Source: Campylobacter sp. (GTDB lineage: Bacteria > Campylobacterota > Campylobacteria > Campylobacterales > Campylobacteraceae). From it: DNA of 7,801 nucleotides. The translations under genes were made by a program, and so were the position numbers. Each line of letters opens with the position of its first letter. The first letter of the stretch is position 1. The notes below the pieces were generated by a model, which worked only from the letters and a program-made list of their open reading frames with translations, ran no database searches and was not told the DNA's origin. Below are positions 1 through 5,468 of the stretch, one piece after another. The stretch lies in NCBI GenBank assembly GCA_017506845.1, contig JAFVMP010000136.1, positions 1 through 7,801 of the forward strand, read 5' to 3'.

Positions 1-837
1 AGCGTTCATGAAGATACAATATGCTCAATTAGATTAAAAGAAAATGGCAATTATAGAAGATTAAAAGATAAATCTGAATTTGAATATCTAATAAAAAATA
101 ATGTAGATAATCTATATATAATAAAGAGAGTAAGCGTAAAAGATGTTATCTCTAAAATAGTTAAGGAAGATAAGGAAAAGAAGGAAAAGAAGGAAAAGAA
201 GGAAAATAAATCTATTATTGAAAATTTAATAGACAAAGATAGCAGAAACAAAGAGTTATACTCTATGCTTAAAAACAATGATGAAGATGGATTAAATATA
301 TATTTTCATGGCAAAAGTCTTGATAAGGCTAAAATAAGTATTCTAAGTAAATATGACAATAGAATGCGATATGTGCGTGGCGGAGTGGCAAATTTAGATA
401 GACAAGATAGATATCTAATCTATAAAAAAGATGGAATATACCATGTAGGCGTAGTATATAGTGGAGATGATATCAAAGATGATAAAAGTGCTGTAATTGA
501 TATTTTAAAAAGAGGAGAAAAACATACTAATCATCAAAAAAGTAATAATGGATTTGAGTATGTAATGACTCTGTATAAAAATGATCTTATTTTATATACT
601 AAAGGCAAAAAAGAGTATATAAGATATATAGATGGTATTAATATATCTAATGTTGATTTTGATGTAAGCCATCCTTTAATTAATGACAATAAAAATAGAA
701 AGATAGCACCACATGTTTGTAGTTCTATAGAGCGACTTGATATAGATATATTAGGCAATGTATATAGAAATGGTAAAAACTTTACCAAAGAGGCAGCACA
801 GATAATTCAAAATGAGATAAATAATAAGGATAAATAG
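1..837 (+). CDS. cas9: Cas9, type II-C, C-terminal 278 residues (5' end outside window)
   Basis: RNA-guided DNA endonuclease of the CRISPR system; the window holds only its C-terminal part. Frame 1 is open from the first base to TAG at 835-837, so this is a partial gene and not a short protein starting at the internal ATG at 265. The fragment opens with SVHEDT, matching the H-E-[DE]-T motif just after RuvC-III in type II-C Cas9 (C. jejuni GALHEET, N. meningitidis GHMET). What follows is the wedge and PAM-interacting region: RGGVANLDRQDRYLIYKK (residues 126-143), GIYHVGVVY (145-153) and FEYVMTLYKNDLILY (185-199), which resembles the C. jejuni stretch ending in LYKDSLIL. The RuvC and HNH catalytic residues lie upstream and cannot be checked. 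A lysine/glutamate repeat sits at residues 55-69. The stop codon is directly followed by the cas1 GTG. The family call is strong; the PAM cannot be read from this sequence. Confidence 0.93.
   Translation, partial: SVHEDTICSIRLKENGNYRRLKDKSEFEYLIKNNVDNLYIIKRVSVKDVISKIVKEDKEKKEKKEKKENKSIIENLIDKDSRNKELYSMLKNNDEDGLNIYFHGKSLDKAKISILSKYDNRMRYVRGGVANLDRQDRYLIYKKDGIYHVGVVYSGDDIKDDKSAVIDILKRGEKHTNHQKSNNGFEYVMTLYKNDLILYTKGKKEYIRYIDGINISNVDFDVSHPLINDNKNRKIAPHVCSSIERLDIDILGNVYRNGKNFTKEAAQIIQNEINNKDK
163..207 (+). repeat. 9-bp in-frame tandem repeat in cas9 (KEK units)
   Basis: Five consecutive 9-bp units: AAGGAAGAT, three copies of AAGGAAAAG, then AAGGAAAAT. They encode KED-KEK-KEK-KEK-KEN, a highly charged linker between the predicted helices VKDVISKIV and NKELYSMLK. 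By alignment from memory with N. meningitidis Cas9, this lies in the wedge region between the LKDLEKMV and EPKLYEALK helices. The unit is a multiple of three, so gain or loss of copies would change linker length without breaking the frame. Confidence 0.9.
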
Positions 838-1746
838 GTGGCACAAAAGCTAAATATTTATGTGAGTAGTGATTCTAAATTAAGCATTAAAAACTCAAAT
901 TTATTGCTTCAAAAGAGTGATGATATTATAAATATACCTATAGATATTATTAGCTCTATTGTGGTGGATTCATACCATAGCTACTTTTCTCAAAATTTAT
1001 TATCTTGCCTATCAAGGCAAGGTATAACCTTGATAATATGCGATGAAACACATATGCCTACTACTTTATTGTTGCCATTTTGCACTCACTCTGTAGGTAA
1101 TTTAAATTTAAGAGCTCAGTTAAAATGCAAAAATCAAACAAAAGCAATATTATGGCAAAATATAGTAAAAGCTAAGCTAAATAATCAAGCAAATCTTTTA
1201 GATATATTTGGCCTAAATTCGGTAGATATATTAAAAAATTTAGCCAATAAAGTATTGCTAAATGATAAAGATAATAAAGAAGCTTATGGAGCTAGGATAT
1301 ATTTTTTATCTGCATTTGGCGATGAGTTTGCGCGTAGAGATGGCGGGTTTATTAATTCTATGTTGAATTTTGGCTACTCTTTAGTACGATCTAAGATAGC
1401 TAGGACAATAGCAGCTAAGGGCTTAATGCCACAAATTGGCATATATCATGACTCCTTTTTGAATAATTTTAACTTAGCTGATGATATGATAGAGCCATAT
1501 AGACCATTTGTAGATGCTTATGTGCTTTGGTATTTACAAAATAGTGGAGAGATTGATAGCGAATTTGACTCTACTCACAAGAAATTTTTGATATCAATAT
1601 TTGATAAAACTGTATTAATAGATGGTAAAAGATTTTTGCTAGATATTGCAATTGAACAAAGTATTGAATCTTTGCTTAGAGTATTTAAAGACAAAGAAAA
1701 TACCAGACTTTTAATGCCTATTTTAGATAAGGATTTCTTAATTTAG
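838..1746 (+). CDS. cas1: Cas1, type II CRISPR integrase
   Basis: Metal-dependent integrase that, with Cas2, inserts new spacers at the leader end of the array. Length is 302 residues, normal for type II Cas1. The N-terminal beta-rich domain includes the SRQGITLIICDE stretch (about 59-70). The alpha-helical catalytic domain shows the expected ligands: E148 in NKEAYGARIYF, H204 in GIYHDSF, and D215/D216 and E219 in FNLADDMIEPYRP. I chose the GTG at 838 because it follows the cas9 TAG with no gap and has AAGGA at 826-830, seven bases upstream, inside the end of cas9; this suggests translational coupling. cas2 starts two bases after the cas1 stop, so the three genes form one operon. No csn2 or cas4 follows, which fits subtype II-C. 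Nothing looks broken. Confidence 0.97.
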   Translation: MAQKLNIYVSSDSKLSIKNSNLLLQKSDDIINIPIDIISSIVVDSYHSYFSQNLLSCLSRQGITLIICDETHMPTTLLLPFCTHSVGNLNLRAQLKCKNQTKAILWQNIVKAKLNNQANLLDIFGLNSVDILKNLANKVLLNDKDNKEAYGARIYFLSAFGDEFARRDGGFINSMLNFGYSLVRSKIARTIAAKGLMPQIGIYHDSFLNNFNLADDMIEPYRPFVDAYVLWYLQNSGEIDSEFDSTHKKFLISIFDKTVLIDGKRFLLDIAIEQSIESLLRVFKDKENTRLLMPILDKDFLI

Positions 1747-1748
1747 AT

Positions 1749-2078
1749 ATGAATAGCGAGATTTTAATGCGTATTATGGTTATGTTTGATTTGCCAGTAG
1801 GGAGCAAAAAAGAGCGAAAAGAGGCTGCTAAATTTAGAAGTTCTCTTTTAAAATGTGGATTTTTTATGTTGCAATTTTCTGTATATGCTAGAATAGTGCG
1901 TGGATATGATAAGGCTGAGGTCATTACTAATAAGATAAAGTCTAAATTGCCTAGCAAAGGAAATGTGCGAATGATTACAATCACTGAAAAGCAGTATGCA
2001 AATATGGTAGTATTAAAAGGCGAACCAAAAAACTCTACAGAGAAACTAAGCTTAGAAAAAAGCTTATTTGAATTTTAA
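1749..2078 (+). CDS. cas2: Cas2, type II CRISPR adaptation protein
   Basis: Partner of Cas1 in the Cas1-Cas2 spacer-integration complex, where it forms the central dimer. The 109-residue length and ferredoxin-like pattern fit. The first beta strand carries the conserved aspartate D14 in RIMVMFDLP, followed by KFRSSLLKCGFFMLQFSVY and NVRMITITEKQY, both typical of type II Cas2. The C-terminus SLFEF is also characteristic. ATG 1749 is two bases after the cas1 stop, with AAGGA at 1729-1733, rather far away (15 bases). The ATG at 1767 (M7, giving MRIMVMFDLP) has GCGAG six bases upstream and is a fair alternative start. The stop codon directly adjoins the 3' end of the tracrRNA encoded on the other strand, so the two transcripts may overlap. 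Confidence 0.95.
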   Translation: MNSEILMRIMVMFDLPVGSKKERKEAAKFRSSLLKCGFFMLQFSVYARIVRGYDKAEVITNKIKSKLPSKGNVRMITITEKQYANMVVLKGEPKNSTEKLSLEKSLFEF

Positions 2079-2163
2079 TATTTTGCCAGGATAGACCTGG
2101 CAAATGGTTACGATCTAAAAAGATCTTATTATAAGAATGCCCTTAGTTTTTATATGTTATAAG
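2079..2163 (-). ncRNA. tracrRNA (predicted), antisense and tail-to-tail with cas2
   Basis: The trans-activating RNA that pairs with crRNA repeats and holds them in Cas9. Read on the - strand, an anti-repeat occupies 2163 down to 2128: its complement matches the crRNA-sense repeat at 30 of 36 positions. Mismatches lie at repeat positions 1, 2, 11, 12, 23 and 36; the adjacent pair 11-12 would form a central internal loop, as in other type II-C duplexes. Then comes AAUAAG, also found after the N. meningitidis anti-repeat, overlapping a small nexus-like hairpin (2125-2112: GATCT, TTTT loop, AGATC). A GTAACCA linker (2111-2105) leads to a 9-bp hairpin (2104-2082). A TATAAT box just upstream puts the start at about 2163-2166, so the RNA is about 85 nt and begins at the anti-repeat. 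The exact 3' end is uncertain by several bases. Confidence 0.88.
2082..2104 (-). terminator. tracrRNA 3' hairpin / terminator
   Basis: Perfect 9-bp stem TTTGCCAGG / CCTGGCAAA with a 5-nt loop, starting four bases after the cas2 stop. On the - strand it is followed by AATATTAAAATT, a weak U-rich tail; on the + strand by ATGGTTACG, with no U-tract. It is therefore best read as the terminal hairpin of the tracrRNA. It may also protect the 3' end of the cas mRNA or slow transcription there. Confidence 0.75.
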
Positions 2164-2169
2164 ATCTGA

Positions 2170-2175
2170 ATTATA
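2170..2175 (-). promoter_or_regulatory. -10 box of the tracrRNA promoter
   Basis: Read on the - strand this is a perfect TATAAT preceded by ACTG. A -10 ending at 2170 predicts a start near 2163, exactly at the outer edge of the anti-repeat. Upstream there is only AT-rich DNA and no TTGACA, as expected for the housekeeping sigma factor of Campylobacter. Confidence 0.72.
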
Positions 2176-2255
2176 CAGTTTATTGATTTAAAATTTAATT
2201 AAGATATTAAAATTTAGATCAAAATACCATAAAATCATATCTATAAGAAGTTTCT
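2176..2255. other. AT-rich leader between tracrRNA promoter and CRISPR array
   Basis: An 80-bp stretch with no gene, very rich in A and T (for example AAATTTAATTAAG). It lies next to copy 1, at the end of the array opposite the degenerate copy 6, so it is the likely site where Cas1-Cas2 adds new spacers. crRNA transcription from the repeats runs towards it and not away from it. Its right end holds the inverted half-repeat described separately. Confidence 0.55.
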
Positions 2256-2257
2256 AT
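2241..2257 (-). repeat. Truncated inverted half-repeat abutting CRISPR copy 1
   Basis: The + strand reads CTATAAGA then AGTTTCTAT. These are positions 2-9 and 18-26 of the crRNA-sense repeat with the central eight bases (ACCCCCTT) missing. It is inverted relative to the array copies as read on the + strand and overlaps copy 1 by two bases. It can pair with copy 1: 2249-2257 with 2266-2274 (9 bp, 8-nt loop) and 2241-2248 with 2283-2290 (8 bp), leaving 2275-2282 bulged. On the - strand it reads as a short anti-repeat, in the same sense as the one in the tracrRNA. Confidence 0.8.
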
Positions 2258-2593
2258 TATAACATATAGAAACTAAGGGGGTTCTTATAGCCAAGAGCTA
2301 GATTATAGTGAGCAGAGTTTATTATAACATATAGAAACTAAGGGGGTTCTTATAGCAAGAATTTGATTTTATGATTATTGGTTGCGATTATAACATATAG
2401 AAACTAAGGGGGTTCTTATAGCAACGGAATAAAAACATTTTCATCACCACCAATTATAACATATAGAAACTAAGGGGGTTCTTATAGCTTAAATGATAAT
2501 TATATGAAAGAGCTAAAAATTATAACATATAGAAACTAAGGGGGTTCTTATAGCCCCAACTATTTAAAGGTTGATTGAAGCTTGATTATAACA
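2256..2593 (-). promoter_or_regulatory. Extended -10 promoters embedded in all six CRISPR repeats
   Basis: The last nine bases of every repeat in crRNA sense read TGTTATAAT, a perfect extended -10 (TG-N-TATAAT). Positions on the - strand are 2264-2256, 2329-2321, 2395-2387, 2461-2453, 2527-2519 and 2593-2585. Transcription would start about seven bases into the following spacer, giving short crRNAs that need no RNase III processing at their 5' end. This is established for N. meningitidis and reported for C. jejuni type II-C arrays; here it is inferred from the motif. Confidence 0.82.
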
Positions 2594-2620
2594 TATAGAA
2601 GCTAAGGAGGTTCTTATAGT
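2256..2620 (-). CRISPR. Type II-C CRISPR array, six 36-bp repeats, five spacers
   Basis: Repeats lie at 2256-2291, 2321-2356, 2387-2422, 2453-2488, 2519-2554 and 2585-2620. Spacers lie at 2292-2320 (29 nt), 2357-2386, 2423-2452, 2489-2518 and 2555-2584 (30 nt each). Copies 1-5 are identical; copy 6 differs at + strand positions 17 (A to G), 24 (G to A) and 36 (C to T). The crRNA sense is the - strand: the reverse complement starts GCTATAAG and ends GTTATAAT, the same plan as the N. meningitidis repeat (GTTGTAGC...GCTACAAT), and the tracrRNA anti-repeat pairs with that sense. Copy 6 is thus first in transcription and copy 1 last. The degenerate copy at the flgF side suggests that end is the oldest. 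Spacer targets cannot be identified here. Confidence 0.98.
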
Positions 2621-2632
2621 TTAAATTCAAAA

Positions 2633-2650
2633 TTGGAACGCAACTTGCTT
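2633..2650 (+). promoter_or_regulatory. Sigma-54 (RpoN) promoter of flgFG
   Basis: TTGGAAC (2633-2639) and TTGCTT (2645-2650) place GG at 2635-2636 and GC at 2647-2648 with exactly ten bases between, the -24/-12 signature. It is very close to the form I recall for Campylobacter RpoN promoters. Predicted start is near 2660, leaving a leader of about 21 nt that includes the AGGAG site of flgF. Rod and hook genes belong to the RpoN class in Campylobacter. The -24 box begins 13 bp after the last CRISPR repeat. Confidence 0.85.
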
Positions 2651-2680
2651 AATGCTTATAAAATTAACGCAGGAGCGATT

Positions 2681-3496
2681 ATGCAAAATGGATATTATCA
2701 AGCAACTGGCGCGATGGTGACCCAGTTTAACCGCTTAGATATCATTACTAATAACTTAGCTAATGTAAATACTAGCGGATATAAAAAAGATGATGTGGTG
2801 ATAGCTGATTTTGAAAGAATATTTAAAGAGACAAAGGATGCTTTGCCATTAGAAAATCACACTAAAGATTCAGCTAAATTTCTAAACCGCACATTAAATA
2901 GAGTGCCACATATCAATGAGGTTTATACTGATTTTGGCACTGGGGGGCTAAAGCATACTAATAATCCGCTAGATATATCACTTGGCAAAAATGATCTATT
3001 TTTACTAGTAGATAGTCCATCAGGTATAAGACTGACTAAAAATGGCTCACTAAATTTAGATAGCGAAGGGTATTTAGTTACAAAAGAGGGTTATAGAGTA
3101 CTACCTAGCAACTATGCTGCTCAACAAGGACCAAATAGAGGTATTCAAATCCCGCAAGATGCTCAAATGACAGTCGATAAAGATGGTAATATTTACGCAG
3201 GAGATGAGCCTGTGGGGAGATTTTATATCGCTCAACCTAGAGAGCTTAGAGATTTACAAAAAGAGGGCGATAATCTCTATAAACTAGATAATATCGATGA
3301 CCTAACCGACAATATTGAAAGTGGATCAATCGCTCAAGGCTATGCACAAATCTCAAATGTAAATCCAGTTAAAGAGATGGTAAGTCTAATTGAAACACAA
3401 AGAATGGTAGATATGTACCAAAAAGTTATGACAACACATATGAGCGACCTTAACCAAGATGCAATAAATAAACTAGCTTCTATGAGAGCTAACTAA
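2681..3496 (+). CDS. flgF: FlgF, flagellar rod protein
   Basis: Proximal/distal rod component of the flagellar basal body, exported by the flagellar type III apparatus and assembled in the periplasm. The 271-residue protein has the N-terminal rod-family motif [18 protein letters not shown] (residues 14-31) followed by GYKK, a central variable domain, and the C-terminal family motif [17 protein letters not shown] (225-241). The sequence resembles the C. jejuni gene often labelled flgG2, which also precedes flgG. I chose ATG 2681: AGGAG (2671-2675) lies five bases upstream, and the start [10 protein letters not shown] is the usual one. The frame can be extended to TTG 2633, but that TTG is part of the sigma-54 -24 box, so the 16 extra residues would be encoded by promoter DNA. 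flgG follows 11 bases later. Confidence 0.94.
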   Translation: MQNGYYQATGAMVTQFNRLDIITNNLANVNTSGYKKDDVVIADFERIFKETKDALPLENHTKDSAKFLNRTLNRVPHINEVYTDFGTGGLKHTNNPLDISLGKNDLFLLVDSPSGIRLTKNGSLNLDSEGYLVTKEGYRVLPSNYAAQQGPNRGIQIPQDAQMTVDKDGNIYAGDEPVGRFYIAQPRELRDLQKEGDNLYKLDNIDDLTDNIESGSIAQGYAQISNVNPVKEMVSLIETQRMVDMYQKVMTTHMSDLNQDAINKLASMRAN

Positions 3497-3507
3497 AGGA
3501 TAGAAAA

Positions 3508-4296
3508 ATGATAAGATCACTATATACAGCAGCTACAGGTATGATAGCACAACAAACACAAATCGATACAACATCACATAACATCTCAAACGTTAATACA
3601 ATTGGCTATAAGAAAAATAGAGCTGAATTTGCAGATTTAATGTATCAAACAATGCAATACGCTGGTACACCTACAAGTGCTACTACAATGAGCCCTACAG
3701 GTATGGAAGTAGGTCTTGGCGTTCGACCGACTGCGATTACAAAAATGTTTAATCAAGGTTATTTTAAAGAGACTGGAAATAATCTAGATATGACAATTGC
3801 TGGAAATGGATTTTTCCAAGTTCAACTACCAGATGGTACAACAGCATATACAAGAAATGGCTCATTTAAGCTAGATGGTGATGGAAATATAGTAAATAGC
3901 GATGGATATAGACTTTTGCCAGAGATGACTATTCCAGCTGATGCAATTGAGATTTCAGTAGGAACTGATGGAACTATATCAGTACTTCAACCAGGTAATG
4001 AAGAGATGACACAAATTGGGCAAATTGAACTAGCTAGCTTTATTAATCCAGCTGGACTTCACGCTATGGGAGATAATAACTTTTTAGAAACAGCAGCAAG
4101 CGGTGCGCCAAATATTGGTAATGGCGGTCAAGATGGATTTGGTCAGATTAAGCAAGGGTTTGTAGAGATGAGTAATGTTCAGCTTGTTGAAGAGATGACA
4201 GATCTAATCACAGGCCAAAGAGCATATGAAGCAAATTCTAAAGCAATTACAACAAGCGATGAGATGCTTCAAACCGTAAATCAGCTAAAACGATAA
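3508..4296 (+). CDS. flgG: FlgG, flagellar distal rod protein
   Basis: Main subunit of the distal rod, the drive shaft that crosses the periplasm and passes through the P and L rings. The length of 262 residues is standard. The N-terminus [12 protein letters not shown] is characteristic of FlgG, followed by the rod motif [12 protein letters not shown] (25-36); the C-terminus has [20 protein letters not shown] (222-241), which forms the second half of the coiled-coil domain. ATG 3508 has AAAGGA at 3495-3500, overlapping the flgF stop, with seven bases of spacing. No promoter is visible in the 11-bp gap, so it should be transcribed with flgF from the sigma-54 promoter. A probable terminator lies 33 bp downstream. 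The gene looks intact and ordinary. Confidence 0.97.
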   Translation: MIRSLYTAATGMIAQQTQIDTTSHNISNVNTIGYKKNRAEFADLMYQTMQYAGTPTSATTMSPTGMEVGLGVRPTAITKMFNQGYFKETGNNLDMTIAGNGFFQVQLPDGTTAYTRNGSFKLDGDGNIVNSDGYRLLPEMTIPADAIEISVGTDGTISVLQPGNEEMTQIGQIELASFINPAGLHAMGDNNFLETAASGAPNIGNGGQDGFGQIKQGFVEMSNVQLVEEMTDLITGQRAYEANSKAITTSDEMLQTVNQLKR

Positions 4297-4328
4297 TATA
4301 ATAGGCTAAAATTTAGCTAAAATTTTTA

Positions 4329-4363
4329 TCTCCCTTTTTGCTTTTGATTAAAAAAAAGGGAGA
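4329..4363 (+). terminator. Probable terminator after flgG
   Basis: Inverted repeat TCTCCCTTTTT (4329-4339) and AAAAAGGGAGA (4353-4363), an 11-bp stem with a 13-nt loop. The T-run after it is poor: GTTTGCATTATAATTTTT, with the real T-tract starting about 14 bases later. It would separate the flagellar pair from the polyamine genes. The rest of the 182-bp gap is AT-rich without other clear content except a -10 box. Confidence 0.6.
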
Positions 4364-4371
4364 GTTTGCAT

Positions 4372-4377
4372 TATAAT
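4372..4377 (+). promoter_or_regulatory. Candidate -10 box for aguAB
   Basis: A perfect TATAAT preceded by TTTGCAT and AT-rich DNA, on the gene side of the flgG terminator. The predicted start near 4384 gives a leader of about 95 nt. A shorter-leader alternative, TTATTCT (4447-4453), is a poorer match. The assignment is tentative because TATAAT occurs by chance in DNA this rich in A and T. Confidence 0.4.
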
Positions 4378-4478
4378 TTTTATCTACGATTTATTGCTAT
4401 TTTATCTTAAGTTAAATTTATTTATTAGATTTTAAAATCTTTTTTGTTATTCTTTGCCAAATTTATTAAAGGTTTAAG

Positions 4479-5468
4479 ATGGCAAATTTAGATAAGATTA
4501 GAGCCTTTGGAGAGTGGGAAGAACAAGAGCTTTTGATGCTTAGTATTCCACATATTAATAGCGATTGGGCGGAGTATTTAGATGAGATTTTAGATAGCTA
4601 TGAAGAGTTAGTAAAAGCAGTTAGCAAGTATCAAAAAGTATTATTAATAGCGCCAAATTTAAGCGATTTTGATAGATTTAAAAAATTTGATAATTGCGAG
4701 TTTTTGCAAATCGATACTGATGATACTTGGATTAGAGATTATGGCGCTATTGATATTAGGCGTGGCGATGAGATTATTAGCTATGATTTTAAATTTAACG
4801 CTTGGGGCGGAAAGTTTAATAGCAATAAAGATAATATGGTAAATAAAAAATTATTTGAGCATTTTAGAACTAAATTAGAAGAGATTGATCTGATTTTAGA
4901 AGGCGGTAGTATCGATTTTAATGGCGATGGAGTGATGCTTACAACCACTGAGTGTTTGCTAAATGATAATAGAAATAGACTTAGTAAAGATGAGCTTGAG
5001 ATAAAGCTAAAAGATCTGTTTGGTTTAAACAGGATAGTTTGGTTAAATCATGGATTTATAAAAGGTGATGATACTGATAGTCATGTAGATACTCTAGCTA
5101 GATTTATTGATAAAAATACAGTAGCTTACGCTGCTTGTCTTGATGAAAATGATGAGCATTATGAAGAGTTAAATTTAATGAAGCAAGAGCTTGAAGCAGC
5201 CGGGTTTAATCTTGTAGCTCTACCATTGCCAAAACCTGTAATTTATGAAGGTAAAAGACTTGGCGCTACATATTGTAATTTTATCTTTATAAATGGTGCT
5301 GTCATAGTGCCTACATATGGAGATAAAGAGGCTGATGATTATGCGTTAAATACTCTTAAAAGTGCTTTGCCTAATAAAGATATAATCGGCGTAGATAGTA
5401 GAGTGTTTATTAGACAAAATGGTAGTCTTCACTGCTCTAGTCAAAATAGATATAAAAGGAATATGTAA
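4479..5468 (+). CDS. aguA: Agmatine deiminase (AguA)
   Basis: Hydrolyses agmatine to N-carbamoylputrescine and ammonia in the cytoplasm, the second step from arginine to putrescine. The 329-residue protein belongs to the guanidine-modifying (peptidylarginine deiminase-like) superfamily. Visible motifs: DTDDTWIRDYG (79-89), AWGGKF (108-113), ILEGGSIDFNGDG (139-151), DTDSHVDTLARF (198-209) and GSLHCSSQNR (315-324). C319 is the expected nucleophile and H202 the general base; D87, E141 and D204 are likely substrate contacts. The more usual GG-[IV]-HC before the cysteine is GSLHC here, a form I recall from epsilonproteobacterial relatives. ATG 4479 has AAAGG (4468-4472) six bases upstream. aguB follows with a one-base overlap (TAATG), so the two pathway steps are co-translated. 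Confidence 0.95.
   Translation: MANLDKIRAFGEWEEQELLMLSIPHINSDWAEYLDEILDSYEELVKAVSKYQKVLLIAPNLSDFDRFKKFDNCEFLQIDTDDTWIRDYGAIDIRRGDEIISYDFKFNAWGGKFNSNKDNMVNKKLFEHFRTKLEEIDLILEGGSIDFNGDGVMLTTTECLLNDNRNRLSKDELEIKLKDLFGLNRIVWLNHGFIKGDDTDSHVDTLARFIDKNTVAYAACLDENDEHYEELNLMKQELEAAGFNLVALPLPKPVIYEGKRLGATYCNFIFINGAVIVPTYGDKEADDYALNTLKSALPNKDIIGVDSRVFIRQNGSLHCSSQNRYKRNM

Noticed and set aside
51..278. Open frame on the - strand inside cas9
   Set aside because: It is antisense to the cas9 reading frame, low-complexity (F, S, L and I rich because of the A-rich + strand), and has no ribosome site or recognisable motif. The - strand frames at 534-788 and 1718-1984 are rejected for the same reasons.
2942..2947. 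G6 homopolymer in flgF as a phase-variable tract
   Set aside because: Campylobacter contingency tracts are usually G8 or longer; six Gs inside a conserved rod gene are unlikely to be switchable.
4427..4445. AGATTTTAAAATCT followed by TTTTT as a terminator upstream of aguA
   Set aside because: The palindrome is all A/T apart from one G-C pair, leaves at most a 5-bp weak stem, and sits just before the aguA ribosome site where a terminator would make little sense.
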